DNA of 64,000 bases from Congeria kusceri (taxonomy: Eukaryota > Mollusca > Bivalvia > Myida > Dreissenidae). The notes beneath the pieces are model-generated. The model was not told where the DNA came from, ran no database searches, and saw nothing but the letters and a program-made list of their open reading frames with translations. The stretch is taken from positions 434,001 through 498,000 of the forward strand of contig JAPFQT010000079.1 of the NCBI GenBank assembly GCA_027627225.1, written 5' to 3'. The number at the start of each line of letters is the position of its first letter. Within the stretch, counting starts at the first letter, position 1. The position numbers and the translations under genes are program-made. Shown here piece by piece: positions 1-12,640 of this stretch.

Positions 1-755
1 TGCATAATCATAACAAAATTTGAGGAAGTCTTTACTTATTATTTTATCCTATCATTGACGAAATAACAGCCCCAGGGATAAACTTAGCTATATTTCCGTG
101 AAAATATACTTGTCGCATGTATGGACTACGTTTTCTATTCCGTACACGATGCAATCGCAATGTTTACTTTTACACGATACAGTCGCATTGTCTGGTCAGT
201 TATTTGATTATAATTTACATAAATTGTATTTAAAATACGCAAAAATGTTTTCCGAAACAATCAGATTTAATTTGCAGTCACACATGCGCTTCGTTCCCGA
301 GTTTTTGAAAATGAGCAGAAAGGTTATGGTAATTTATTGTGTATTGACTCGTTTATAGATCATAAATTGTGAGGATCAATATGCAGGTTTTTCTTTTTTG
401 ACTTTAAAGGTCCCTTTAATGTAAAAGTTACTTTTCAATTATATTTTGTAGTAATAACACAAACATATACAATAAAACTTGTTAACAGCCTAAGTTTAGT
501 TTCTTGTATTTCTAGAATCGTGGGATTACTTCTTTAGTACAATTGGTTCATTTTTTATTAAACACTAGTAAAAGTAGTTGTACTAATAATTTATGATTTC
601 CACATTTTGTACAACATTTGTTTTTTATAGTTTAGAAGAAAAAATGATGGTATAAAAAGAATACTAGGATTAGTGTTGAATTTAGAGAAGTTTGTCTTTT
701 TTGGCTCGAACATCGGAAGCGCTCGCCTCCAAGCCTCGCGAGATAAACTTCTTTA
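1..755. other. No feature recognised
   Basis: AT-rich DNA with only short chance reading frames. Nothing resembling a gene or repeat was seen. Confidence 0.5.
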
Positions 756-800
756 TACACTGCAGATCCATTATATCGCGTATAAAATGGCATCTTTTCA
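756..800. mobile_element. Solo end of a Tigger/pogo-like MITE
   Basis: TA followed by CACTGCAGATCCATTATATC matches both ends of the element at 14325-15126. No opposite end was found nearby, so this is truncated. Confidence 0.45.
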
Positions 801-2029
801 CGATATCATTATAAACAAAGCGAAACTCCAGTTGCGTAATTAGCATAAACATACACGTAATTAACTTCCTGTTCCGGGCTCGTATTTCCTTCCAAGCAGG
901 TGGACGGGGGCAGTGTAACGTTTTTACAACACATGCCAAACATGTCCAATTAACGACAATTGATAATTGGCAGGGGGGGCCACATCTTTACAAGGGCCGC
1001 AAATTAACGGTTTGTAGGAGGCGCGAAGAACAAAACTGGGCCATGTTGTGATAACGGTTTCAAAGTTTGCAAAAGGCGTACATTGTTGTTTTTTGTCCTT
1101 AAGTGACATCTATACGGTTAACTTGTTTACAGTAAAATACAATTAATCTCTAAGTAAACCAATCAAAATGAATCCATTATCAGCCAATCAATTTCTTTAA
1201 CAAAATTAGCATGATCTGGTATATCTTAATATACGTCACTTGTAAATTATTTTCATTTTATCAACACCGTATATTATACAACAGTCTGGATTAATAAACA
1301 ATGCCACCATCATGTGCTTGGAAGTACTTAGCGTGGTCATTAGACAAAACCCAGGCAACGTGTAATGTATGTAATGAGAAATTTGTGTACGGAACGATTA
1401 ACAAATTAATCAACAATACATTTAACAATATCTTAAGTTTCTTTATATTTGCCTAACACTCACTAAGTTATATTGCTCATTTACCACTGAAACAAGATAA
1501 AACAACTACATATTTCGGTACAGTCTAAATTATTAACATGATCGACGTAATGAGCTGTGGCACTGCAGACGCACATGTTCTTATCATAAATATTCATAAT
1601 GAATTTTTGTGGTCCCATTCACTTGCGTCATGTTTATGTTCGAAAAAATAGATCAAAAAAAAATATTTTGGGACCAAAAAATTCCCCATGCACGTCTGTT
1701 AGGGTATGGGCGTCAATACGGTCATTTACGGTATGCATCTTTATTTGACGTTTATTTTCAAATTGTATAATGTTCATAGTACAGTGTAAAGTGTATTGAC
1801 TGGGTATGATCATGCCTCCTCCTATCTTAATTATGTTGGTTATTCGTCCATTTACTCTACTCTTGCTTTGATGCACATACTTTGTTGAAAATGACTGTAT
1901 TTGATGGTTCACTTATCAATAGCGGAATCAGCACAAGGTAAAATAAAATAACTACATATTAAGAAGTTTAGTTGCAAAGCATATCATGTCAAATCTCTTG
2001 CAACTGACTGCGGTTTTTAATTGAAATGT
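801..2029. other. No feature recognised
   Basis: No coding signal, RNA gene or clear repeat was seen apart from weak direct repeats of AACTACATATT near 1503 and 1950. Confidence 0.5.
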
Positions 2030-2570
2030 AGAGCAATTGCTAACTCGCAAAAGCACAGCAACAAATCTATTGACATATTGTTCTTTAATGTTTCTTTGGC
2101 ACGAAGTTACAGTGCTACTTTGACCCTTTCTGTTGAAAACAATGCGATTAACTTGAGCAGAAAAAATATGCCTTTAAAACATTCTATGGTCCAACAAACA
2201 ATTACGAAGTTTGAAACCAATCAGTTGACATCAGTAGATACTATTAGGTTTAATTGCTCGACAAATCCCCTCCCCAGTGAATTCCTTTGTGTAAAATGGT
2301 CATGATAAAATAACCACAAGCTTTGTCGTACAAACATTTTAATTAAGTACACCTTAAGTTAAAGATACGTTAAAATAGGATTTTTAAAAAGAATGGTCAA
2401 GGGTTATACCCTTTGTAATTGGCATTGTAAACTACTGATCAACATAATACACCATTTTTATAACTGTTTTGAAGAACTCTTTGTGGGATTTGCTTATCAG
2501 ATATTACAAATTGTTGGCGACTCGTTGAGGTGCCCATTCTCATGATACTGTGCTTTTGAAATGCTTTCAA

Positions 2571-2628
2571 TGCACATTGTACTTCAGAGACATTCAAGAC
2601 CTAAACATTAAATCCACAGTCAATGAAT
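2571..2628 (+). pseudogene. Decayed counterpart of the 18921-18978 exon-like stretch
   Basis: ATTCAAGACCTAAACATT matches ATTCAAGACCTCAACATT in copy B and upstream TGCTTTCA is shared. The splice acceptor AG is lost and the frame is interrupted. Confidence 0.25.
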
Positions 2629-2891
2629 GTCTTGATCAAAATAGTTGTAATGGTTGCAATATTAGAACTGATTAAGTTTGAAATTCCAAAATGACTTACA
2701 AATTACACTATTTTAGGAGAAATCTTAATTATAACATCCACTGGAGATAAACAATCAAATAATACCAATGCAATGAAAAAATAATGTATTTTATGATATA
2801 TAAGATTATTTTTAAAAAATGTACATATACTGAATTACAGTATCATTGCATGACCTGAACAAAGTAGCTGCTATTTATCTGTATTCATAAT

Positions 2892-3170
2892 TAGGGGAGG
2901 GAATTTTACTGTTGGACAAGTGGTTTATTGCAGTCTACTTTGTCCATGGACAAGTACAATTTCAGGTGTAAATGTGAGGTTTAAGTTGGGAGCTAATTAT
3001 AGTTTTATTATACCCTTATACATTCGAATGACAAATTGTTTTGTTTGTAATTTTATGAAAAAATGTATCAGGAAGGACTGAAAGAAAAACTGGACAAGTG
3101 ACTGTTTTTTGCCGACAAGTAGATTGACAAGTTAACAATTTTGTTATTTCCACAACCCTGCTTCGAATAG
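2892..3170. mobile_element. Possible short hAT-like non-autonomous element
   Basis: The right end read on the minus strand starts CAGGGTTGTGGAAATAAC. The left end (TTAGGGGAGGGAATTTTAC) is a weak inverted match. GGACAAGT/ACTTGTCC motifs recur inside. Boundaries uncertain. Confidence 0.35.
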
Positions 3171-3199
3171 TCGAGCGCGCTGTCCTCTGACAAAGGCCG

Positions 3200-3950
3200 C
3201 TTACTTCACTGAAGGACATTTCAATACAAAGACAGATCTTTAACTGTGGTCACATATTTGATTGGTACTTAGTTTAAACATGTTTTATTCAATGTCATGA
3301 ATACACATGCATATAATTAACATAATCAGTTTGAATATGGATTGGAAAACAAGCATATGCTTATATTAATCCCTTTCCACAGTGGAGTTGACTCAATTAG
3401 TTTTGCGCTCTGAACAACCAGTTAGTAAACATGGACGAATTTGCAGACATATTGGGTTTAAGATTTGGACTAGGTATCAGATCACAAGTTAGCTTGTGTT
3501 TAGCATGATACTTATTCCGAAATAATAAAAGGGTTGGAATTTCGGGAAGCTGTACCGATTTGATAGTGTAGTTAAGATTTTGGCCATGTTTGTTATACTG
3601 AACTTTAAGAAGAATAAAATAAAATAAAAAGAGAAAAAAGTGTGCCTTGGTGTCACAAGAGGTACTTGCTTTGTGATAAAAATTGTTGGAAAATAAGTCT
3701 GACCATTTATCGATTAAATCTGTGAAGATTGGAAATGTAGTAATTTGTTTGCCAAGTTACAGTGTTATTTTTCATTGGTAGCAACAAAATAATAATTTGA
3801 TCAAGTTTTCTTCAATTTAGCAGTAAAACTGTTTTCATTTTTGGGGTTTTTATGAAGAAATGTCTTACATGCATTACAGTAGACAATCAATTCAGTGATT
3901 TAAGGTTCAGTTACACATTCCCGAATTTTCCTGCTGTTCTTTAGCGAACA
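3200..3950. other. No feature recognised
   Basis: AT-rich DNA without convincing ORFs or repeats. Confidence 0.5.
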
Positions 3951-3954
3951 GTGT

Positions 3955-4535
3955 CCTAAATAAAATGCGTCAAAAGTCAGGACAATATTCTGATTCAGGG
4001 CTCGAAATTCAATTTTGTATCAAAAGATCAATTGTGTCCCGACAGCGTCTCAACTTAGCGCCGACAGCATCCTGCTTCTTGCATCGATCTGACCGTGTCC
4101 TAACAGCATCCAGACAGAATCCTGACATTCCTGACTTTTTTTCATTATTTGTATCGCTGTCAGGATCCATAATTGGGAAGCATTCATGGTAAACCAGTCA
4201 AAGTTTTGTCGAATGACAAACACACACAAACATGCACAACACACATGCTATATGCCAGACGTGATGTATGTATACATAATTTTTTATGCAATATTATTCC
4301 CGTTCCATCGGATAATGTCCCCAGTATGTCCCGACACCGTCCAGACACTCTCTTGAATTTGATTGTATCCCAATAAAGTCTGGAGAAATGCAAATGGAGC
4401 TGAGTCTCCCGAATGTTAAGGGACAATCCTAACAGTTGAGAGTGGCCAATCACGCAGAATGTGTCCCAATGATTCCCGATTCTCAGAACAGCATCTGAAA
4501 GCGGCCTGAAGCTCCAGACAGCGTCCCTATATTCC
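3955..4535 (+). repeat. Degenerate repeat rich in GACAGCATCC-like motifs
   Basis: Variants of 'cagacagcatcc', 'cccgacagcgtc' and 'cctgacattcc' recur at irregular spacing (for example 4040, 4066, 4100, 4115, 4327, 4518). Overlapping ORFs on both strands here are by-products of the repetition. Confidence 0.5.
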
Positions 4536-4538
4536 CCT

Positions 4539-5440
4539 GTTTTTTATGCCCCTGAACGGAATCTCATCGTCCATCTGTCTTCCTGTCTCTCCATCACGCT
4601 TCTTGTGCAGAGCATAATTCCATTAGTACTGAATGGATTCAGATTACACTTCATATAATGATAGAGGACAATGAAATGAAGTGCATAGCACAAGGACCAC
4701 AACTCTTTCTTCAATATTTACAGAGTTATTGCCCTTATATGAAGCATTAATTTTCTAAAATCCATTAGCATGAAAGGGATTCAAATGAAAATTCATATTA
4801 TGATAGAGGACAATGAGAGTTTACGGAGTTATTTCCCTTCGTTTAATTTTCATGTGCAGAGCATAACTCCATTAGTATTGAAGGGATTCAAATGAAACTT
4901 CATATAGCGATAAAGGAAAATGAGAGGAAGTGCAGAGTTTAAGGACCACAACTCTTTCTTCAAAAATTATGGAGTTATTGCCCGTTGTTTAATTTTCTTG
5001 TGCGAAGCCTTTAGTTTCTTGTTCAGAGCATACTACAATTAGTATTGAATTGATTCAAGTTAAATGTCATAGAATAGTAGTGGACAATGAGTGCAAATGC
5101 AGAGTACAAGGACGATAATTATTTCTTTAATATTGCAGAGTTATTGCACTTTGTTTAACTTTTTTGTGCGGAGCAGTACTCCTTTAGTATTGAAGGGATT
5201 CAAATGAAACTACATATAATGATAGATGACAATGAGGGGAAGTGCAAGGACCATAACTCTTTCCAATATTGATAAAGTTATTGCCCTTAATGAATTTTTT
5301 TGGTGTAGAGCATAGCCCGATTAGTATTAAAGGGATTTTATATAAAATCACATATATTGATAGAGGACGTTGAGAGGAAGTGCAGTGTTTAAGGACCATA
5401 ATTCATTCTTCCATATTTACAGAGTTGTTTCCCATTGTGT
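4539..5440 (+). mobile_element. Tandem-array element, 'gagcataactcc' family, copy 1
   Basis: Starts TTTATGCCCCTGAACGG. About six diverged units follow, 120-170 bp each, with GAGCATAACTCCATTAGT-type starts near 4610, 4740, 4859, 5026, 5171 and 5308. The same family occurs at 27535-27753 and 29410-30010. It has no coding capacity and abuts the next element at 5441. Confidence 0.7.
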
Positions 5441-5992
5441 TTAGCTCACCTGAGCACAAAGTGCTCATGGTGAGCTTTTGTGATCGCACGTTGTCTGTCA
5501 TGTGTGTGTGTGTGCGTCGTCAATTTTTAATTTAAACAACATCTCCTAAACCGATTTTCACCAAACTTCAGGGGAATGATCCTTAGGTGGATCTCTTTCA
5601 AAGATGTTCAAATCTTTCCAGTCCGCTGCATATGTAGGTCACCAAAGCTAAAAATAGATTTAAGAAGTGAAAACTTAAAAATCTCCCATAAAACTGCAAG
5701 GCTTAGAGCTTTCATATTTGACCTGTGACATCCTCTAGTGGTCCTCGACAAATATTGTTCAAATGATGCCCCTGTGGTCAAAACTGGCCGCATCCATAGG
5801 GTCACATGGTTTATAAAGACTTAAATAGCAAAATGACTTTACAAATCTTCTCTGAAACCGCAAGGTTTCATATTTGGTATGTAACGTTATGTAGTGGTTT
5901 TCTACAAAGATTGTTCAAATGACGCTCCTGGGGTCAAAATTGGCCACATCCCGGTGGTTACATGTTATATATTGACTTAGCAAAATGACTTT

Positions 5993-6347
5993 TGCCCGGT
6001 GGGCGTTCGTTGTCTTTAAAAAAGCATGCATATGCGAGCGGAAATAGTTGCACTCTAGAAGCTGACACTGAATGTTATGGCGTCCTTTTCGTAACAGCTA
6101 GCGTCAAAATACGCCAAATTACGCGTTACTGAGAACTGTCCGTTTAAAGTCATTTTATAAGCGTCTTTTTAAAGTAAGATTTGCACAAGCTATTGGATTT
6201 TTTTTATAGGATTCGCACCCCGCATTTTTACACACAAATAAAATAAAGTAGTTTTTCTTTGGTCTATACAATTTTTTGGGTCGCTGCGATTTTGCTGGGT
6301 CGGTCGCGGGAAGGAAACAAACAATATTTTATTTTAGGCCTCACTTT
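5993..6347. mobile_element. Nested insertion of unknown type
   Basis: It interrupts the array between AAAATGACTTT and ACAAATCTTCTCTGAAACCG. It carries 'gggtcgctgcgattttgctg', which resembles the reverse complement of the C-rich 57030-57125 region. No clear ends. Confidence 0.35.
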
Positions 6348-6796
6348 ACAAATCTTCTCTGAAACCGCAATGCCCAGAGGTTTCATATTTGGTATGTAAC
6401 ATTGTATAGTGGGGTTACATGATTTATCCTGCTACTAACCCAAACAGTGACCTAATACAGCGGTGACCGTATAAACTTGTTGATATCCGGCAGTTGATCA
6501 CGTGACTGTGATATACCGTCAATAGGTATTCGTACGCGACGGATAACAACATTGTCAAGGTTTCATATTTAGTTGGGAACATTGTATAGTGGTCCTTTAC
6601 AAAGATTGCAAAAATGATGCCCTTGGGTTTAAAATTGGCCAAACCCCGGCGTCACATGGTTTATATAAACTTAAATAGCAAATTGACCTTAAAAATCTCA
6701 TTTGAAACTGCAAGGCCCAGAGTTTTCATATTTGGTATGAAACATTGTATATTGGTCCTCTACAAAGATTGTTCAAATAATGCCCCTGGGGTCAAA

Positions 6797-7437
6797 ACTT
6801 GAAGTGTAGAGGTCTCATAAGTCAAGAAGTTTAAATATATTCCAGAAACGTATTTCTAATAATAACCATTCCATAAGTCAAGTTAGAATGGTCATAAAAC
6901 AACATCTGTAAATTGGCCAGAGTATGCCCTTATAAGAAGGTATATACAGTACAGCCTGCAGAAAATGCCTTGAGGCTGAAATCACTGCCAAACCCTCTTT
7001 GACAGGTCTTGATGTAGACAAAAACCGGTTCCATCCAGTTTAATTAGCAATAGGCTATACATGAAAAGCAGGGTTCTGTTTGCAGGTTTATTGATTTTTT
7101 ATTGGTGGCTGACAGTCTAGCTGGGGGCTATAGTGGGGAAATTAAGTCAATTAAAATTGAGTAGATAGTTTCATTCACAGTTTGCATCTTATTTAATAAT
7201 GAAACAGGTATGCTTTGTCTTAATTGTTGGTTATTATTGAAAGGCCAAACTTTGATAATTATGAATGGATTATATTGTGTTGATTAGCAAATGTGCAGGT
7301 AAGAAATAAAATGCATTTGACAAATATTTAAATAGAATATGTTATGTTTTATTGTGAACTGCCTCGTACGTCGAATGTACTTTATAACCAAGGTTTAAGA
7401 GGCTTAAAATCTCGACTTATGACTGAGAATTTACGGT
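6797..7437. mobile_element. Nested insertion with inverted ends in the 5441-8460 element
   Basis: It splits one array unit: the unit stops at GGGTCAAAACT and resumes at GTGGTCCTCTAC. The left end contains GGTCTCATAAGTCAAGAAG. The right end on the minus strand contains TCTCAGTCATAAGTCGAGA, a partial terminal inverted repeat. The style is Tc1/pogo-like; no transposase was seen. Confidence 0.45.
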
Positions 7438-9602
7438 AGTGGTCCTCTACAAAGATTATTAAAATGATGCCCCTGGGGTCAAAACTGTGCACACCCCAGG
7501 GTCACATGGTTTATATATACTTAAATAGCAAAATGACTTTAAATATCTTCTCCTCTGAAACTGCAAAGCCCAGAGGTTTCATATTTGGTATGTAACATTG
7601 TATGGTGGTCCTCTACAAAGATTGTTCAAATGATGCTCCTGGGGTCAAAACTGGGCACACCCCGGGGGTCACATGGTTTATATAGACTTAAAAGTTAAAT
7701 AGTAAAATGAATTTTAAAAAATTCTCTGAAGAAACTGCAAGGCCCAGAGGTTTTGTATTTAGTATGTAACATTGTATAGTTGTCCTCTACAAAGATTGTT
7801 CAACTGATGTCCCAGGGGTCAAAACTGGCCCTGCATTGGGGGTCACATTGTTTATATAGACTTAAATAGCAAAATGACTTTAAAAACTCCTGAAACCGGA
7901 GTGTTTTCGTATTCGATATGTAAAGTAGTCCTCTACAAAGATTGTTCAAAGTATGCCCCTGGGGTAAAAAGTGTCCATGACCCGTGGATCACATGGTTTA
8001 TATAGACTTATATGGCAAGTGAGCCTTAAAAATCTTCCTTGTTGAAACTGTAAGGCCCAGAGGTTTTATATTTTGCGTGAAACATTGTGGAGTGGTCCTC
8101 TACAAAGGTTGTTCCAATGATGCCCCTGGGGTCACATGGTTTATATACATTTAAATAGCAAAATGACTTTAAAAATCTTCTCCTCTGAAACCGCAAGGCC
8201 CAGTGCTTTCATATTTGGTATGTAACATTGAATAGTGGTCCACTACATTTTTTTTTTTCAAATTATGCCCCTGGGGTAAAAAGTGGCCACGCCCTGTGGC
8301 TCACATGATTTATATAGACTAAAAAAACTTCTGAACCTGCAAGGCCCAGATTTTTATACTCAGGTAAGGGGTTCAGTGCCATTTTGCTCTCTTGTTATTA
8401 GCCATTATGATGCCTTAAACTTATGTGAGCAACCTAGGGCCATCATGGCCCTCTTGTTTTGGGAATGGCTGACCGAGGCTGGAATTTACTGTCAAATCAT
8501 AGCCCATATTCCCCAATATGTTCTTAGACTAAAGACTTTGAATAAACAATATTTTTGAAATTGTAATGTTCTAAGAGCATTTCATTCTTACTTGCAGGGT
8601 TTCCCGCAGGATATTAATGATGGCATGGCCGCATCTCTGACACTCTTACCCCGCAAAAAAAAATCATCAATTAGGTGTTGTTGTTTTGTTTTTTTCATTC
8701 GATGTACAATCGTTTAGAAAGACCCTAAATGGTAGATTTTGCAATAATTGATCAATATTAAAGAAAGACAAAACTTAATGCTGCTTTTGGTTTGTTTTAT
8801 CAACAAATATCCGAAAATGTTGTCTGAAATTATTGACAGTTGTAAATTTTTGGCCAATTTTATCGTTAGTGTTTCTGGTGTTTTTAATTAATTTTGTTTT
8901 TAGATTATTATATTTTATGTAAAATATTGTTATTATTTAACATTTTAAACATCATTTCATCTACATTTGAACATGTCAACATCAGAATTATCCAGGTTGA
9001 TAGTACACAAATGCCGTAACAAAAGGTGTAACAAACAGAAGTTCACAATGAGGCTAAAGGTGCATAATGGAAAATGTCTGTGTTTTCATTGGTGGAAGGG
9101 TCAAATACATACTCTGATAACTTCCTGGCAAGATCTTATCAGTAAATGCAAAATGGATTCAGATAAGGTAGGCCTAATGTGTTAATAACAGACAATGTCT
9201 TGACTGGCTTTAGTTGTAAAGGAAGTGATGACGCAATCCAGACATTTACCAATGGTCAATATGACTCTTTGGGGGATTTTAGCATGTGTCAATTTCATGA
9301 TTTCCATGAAAATAATGGGTCAAAACCCGGGAGCTCGGTTTAAACGAACACCCGGCACAGTTATGGCTCCTTTTCCTACAAAAATTCCCTACAAACACAG
9401 TTTCTGCACAATAACTCATAAAAGGCTTTACATATTTGATTTATTTTATGTAAATAGGTGTCACATCATATAATACCATTTAAGTTCGACTTTGGTTACA
9501 ACCCACTGAATTTTTATAGTGTTATAGCCCATTTTCGACTTAATTTTCCGTAAAACATGGTTTCTGTATGATATAGAAAGGCTTGGCATATTCAAATAAT
9601 TT

Positions 9603-10253
9603 TTATTATGCCCCCCTTCGAAGAAGTGGGGGTATCTTGCTTTGCAACTGTCCGTCGGTCGGTCGGTAGGTCTGTCTGTAGACCTTTTTGTTTCCGCACA
9701 ATATCTTGAGAACGCTTTGACCTACGATCATGAAAGATGGTACGCTGGTTACTTGGGAGGAAAGGAAGAACCCTACAAATTTTGAGGTCAACAGGTCAAA
9801 GGTCAAGGTCACGTTGCTAAAAAAAGACAAACAGTTTCCCCTCAATAACTTGAGAACACATTGAGATATTTTAATGAAACTTTATACATAGATACCTTAC
9901 ATCGAGACCTCGCTTGGGATTGCATATGGGGTGGGTGGGGTCAAGGTCACCGTTACTAAAAATAGAAAAATGGTTAATGAAACTTCATATATAGATACCT
10001 TATATTGAGACTTCGCTGGGGATTGCATATAGGGTGGGTGGGACAAGGTCAAGGTCACCATTACTAAAAATAGAAAAACGGTTTCCTCTCAATAACTTGA
10101 GACAGCATCGAGATATTTTAATGAAACTTCATACGTATATCGAGACCTTGCTTGGGCTTGCATATTAAAAAAATTTCTTAACAATTGCACATATTTACAA
10201 CTTGGCTGCAAGTCGGGGGGGGGGGCATACATGTTTTACAAACATCTCTTGTT
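9603..10253 (+). mobile_element. HINE-like tandem-array element, TATGCCCCCC family with GGGTGGG units, copy 1
   Basis: 5' TTATGCCCCCCTTCGAAG. The body units contain GGGTGGGTGGGGTCAAGGTC and CAATAACTTGAGAACGC-type runs. The 3' end has GGGGGCAT, hairpin ATGTTTTACAAACAT (10231-10245) and CTCTTGTT. A second copy lies at 57661-58497. An 11-12 G run lies at about 10214-10225. Confidence 0.75.
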
Positions 10254-10378
10254 TATCTAGTGTTTATCTAGGCATGTCGCCTTTTGTCATGTCCAAACAT
10301 GTGTGGTGGGGGCATCCATGTCTGAGTTTACATTTGAACAAAATACACTGTATGGTCTATTTTATTTGTTGTTTGGTT

Positions 10379-10890
10379 ATACCCATACAAATGAATTTTT
10401 TTTTGGGGTGGGGGGATGTAGGAACGAGCTTGTCGGTCTGTTGGTTTTATGGTTTCCGGATAATATTTCAAGAAAGGCTGGACATATTCAAATAATTTTT
10501 TGTACACATGTGTAACATCATAGAACACAGGTCAGGTTGACTTAAGTTACAAATCACTAAAATTTGACAGAGTTAACAACATAACTTCCCCCAAAACTGT
10601 TGGTTTTTGGTTTCCAGATGATAACTCATTCATGACTTGACATATTCAAATAATTCTGGGTACACGTGTAGCATCATAAAATACAGATCAAGTTTGACTT
10701 TGGTTAAAAACCACTCAATTTTGACAGAGTTATGGCCCCTTCTTGACTTAAATTCCCTAAAAACATGGTTTCTGAATGACAACTCAAGAATGGCTTGACA
10801 TATTCAAATAATTCTTGGTACACATGTGTAGCATCATAATATACAGGTCAAGTTCTACTTTGGTTACAAACCACCAAATTAATATCCATG
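10379..10890 (+). mobile_element. Tandem-array element, 'gacatattcaaataat' family, fragment (also 9340-9602)
   Basis: Units of about 160 bp contain GACATATTCAAATAATT, GGTACACATGTGTA and AATTTTGACAGAGTTA. They are the same as in 12988-14018. The ORFs here are repeat-derived. Confidence 0.6.
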
Positions 10891-11656
10891 TAAAAAACGT
10901 GTTTTGTTACAAAAGTGTGTGAAAATTGTGTCACCATGTACAAGAGAAACGTTCATAGGCTGGTCATGTGCTTAATTGCACAGTGTTTTTGCGAACAAAA
11001 TGATGTTTGATGACGTCTTATTGTGTTTTAAATGTGGCTCTATATTACATTATTAGTTTTAATTTTTCTTTTAATTGTCAATTTGTGAAATGGATAAGAG
11101 AATATAGGGAATAAATTAAAAGGTAAATCAATTATGAAATGTTTTAAAATACCTTGTCAAATACTTTTTAGTTGATAGTAAGGTATAAACTCCACCCTTA
11201 AAATCATCGTAGTTGATTGGCTAATGAGATCGTTCAGTCTCTTGTCAATCACACTGTTGGAAGTGTGACCTTATCGATCAATACAGCGTGCGTTTATGGC
11301 CCATCGATAAAAGATCTGTGTAATAAGATAAAGGGGTATTAAGGGTTGTTGCTTTGAAAATTAAAGCATGTCAGCGATATTTAAGCATGTGGGCAAACGA
11401 CTTTCTGCTTTGAAGGCATGTCGGGCCCGACAAGCGATACAGGCCTGCGGGAAACCCTGTACTTGGTATTCAACTGTTCTTAGTACACAATTCTTTGTTT
11501 AGAATAATTAATAAATAGATAGATTCTTACAAATCACACACATATATTTATATAGCGTCACCTTTGACCTGCATACTATATTTTGCAAAGCAGGCTGTCT
11601 GAGAGTGTTACGTTTTCTGACTACAAATACTGAAATCACAGGAGTATAAAATGTTT

Positions 11657-11850
11657 GATTTTATATTCATCTCCATTGTCAAAATATGCATAGTTTTATG
11701 TGTGACAGTAATGGCAAATAATTGTGTATGATTTTATATTCATCTCCATTGTCAAAATATGCATAGTTCTATTTGTGACAGTAATGGCAAATAATTGTGT
11801 ATGATTTTATATTCATCTCCATTGTCAAAATATGCAAATAATTGTGTAAG
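11657..11850 (+). repeat. Tandem repeat, period 73 bp, about 2.5 copies
   Basis: GATTTTATATTCATCTCCAT starts at 11657, 11730 and 11803, exactly 73 bases apart. Copies 1 and 2 differ at only a few positions and copy 3 has an internal deletion. Confidence 0.85.
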
Positions 11851-12025
11851 GTATTGTGCGTGTATGTTATATTTTATTTAAAGGGTTTAAATTTTTTACA
11901 TATGTTTTCTGTATCTGACTAATAAAATCATGTTAAAATGAATTTTGACAAAAGTTTAAAAAGAGCATTAAGTACGATCCGTATGAGCTCATTGTTCACC
12001 ATGTTTTCTTTGATGTCATTGCCAG

Positions 12026-12139
12026 GCTGGGGAGACGCAGGAAGAGGCTATGGACACGATCCTCACGGTAGCAGACGGACTGTTCGGCAGCATTGGTGAT
12101 GCCCACAAGATGGTTAATAAAACCTGGCAACTCATATAG
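12026..12139 (+). pseudogene. Exon-like relic, copy A (38 codons, terminal)
   Basis: After TCATTGCCAG at 12025 an open stretch reads AGETQEEAMDTILTVADGLF and continues to a TAG at 12137-12139. A paralogue with the same acceptor and start lies at 26883. The protein is not recognised. The helix-like run loosely recalls REJ/GAIN regions of polycystin-like proteins, but that is weak. AATAAA near 12960 could be the old 3' end, with a transposon (12197-12640) inside the supposed 3' UTR. It could be a functional last exon of a gene outside the window. Confidence 0.35.
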
Positions 12140-12196
12140 GTAGTTTGCAATATAGAACTCAATGTTTGACAGCATTTGCTGTCAACACGTGAATTT

Positions 12197-12640
12197 TTTA
12201 TGCCCACGGCATGTTGATGCAGGAAGCATATATTGATTGTCCTGTCTGTCCGTGTAAAGGTTAAGTAAATTTTACCATTTTGTCTATGACGAACCTCGCT
12301 TACGACAACACTTGGATACTTGCACACAGTTGTTGCTCATGACCATTCCATATCCACCCATATCACCCAACCTGATTTTGACATTGACCTAATTTGGACG
12401 TGGAATAATTCAAATGGGCTATTTCTTGGTTAACTAGATTTTACCGTTCCGTCTTGCACCAGCACGGCTTACTACAGCCCTTGGATACTGACACAGTTGT
12501 TGCTTATGACCATTTCCAATCCACCCATATCACCAACGATACATTGACCTTAACCTTATTTTGCCTTAGTATAATTCAAAAGGGCTGTTCAGCACTAACC
12601 GGGGCATGTGTGTTTATTGAACACAGTGTTGTGTTTCAAC
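12197..12640 (+). mobile_element. HINE-like tandem-array element, 'cttgatgca' family, copy 1
   Basis: TTTATGCCCACGGCATGTTG start. Two roughly 165 bp units contain ATTTTACCRTTYYGTCT and CCACCCATATCACC motifs. The end has GGGGCATGTGTGTTTATTGA. It matches 20886-21690 and sits just after exon relic A. Confidence 0.65.

Larger units (their letters stand above)
5441..8460 (+). mobile_element. Tandem-array (HINE-like) element, 'agctcacc' family, interrupted
   Basis: The 5' end TTAGCTCACC leads into a near-perfect hairpin (5443-5475). The body repeats a roughly 165 bp unit (CTCTACAAAGATTGTTCAAA, then CCCCTGGGGTCAAAACTG, then TCACATGGTTTATATAGACT). The 3' end has GTGAGC, the hairpin AGGGCCATCATGGCCCT and CTTGTT. 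GCTCAC and GTGAGC are subterminal inverted repeats. Three insertions break it (about 5993-6347, 6415-6558, 6797-7437). Non-coding. Confidence 0.7.
8595..11459. mobile_element. DNA transposon with 16 bp CAGGGTTTCCCGCAGG inverted ends
   Basis: CAGGGTTTCCCGCAGG at 8595-8610 is matched perfectly by its reverse complement at 11444-11459. Both sides are flanked by TACTTG (8589-8594 and 11460-11465), a six-base target duplication. The CAGGG start is hAT-like; six bases is shorter than the usual eight. A short frame at 8967-9170 (MNMSTSELSRLIVHKC...) ends at a GTAGGC donor-like site but is not recognisable as transposase. Tandem-array elements are nested inside (9340-10890). Non-autonomous. Confidence 0.7.
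8500..11530 (+). mobile_element. MITE split by a later 2.9 kb transposon
   Basis: Sequence 8500-8594 plus 11466-11530 matches the uninterrupted relative at 56230-56488 (AATGTTCTAAGAGCATTTCA, then CTTACTTGGTATTCAACT across the junction). The inserted DNA is 8595-11459. Confidence 0.55.
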
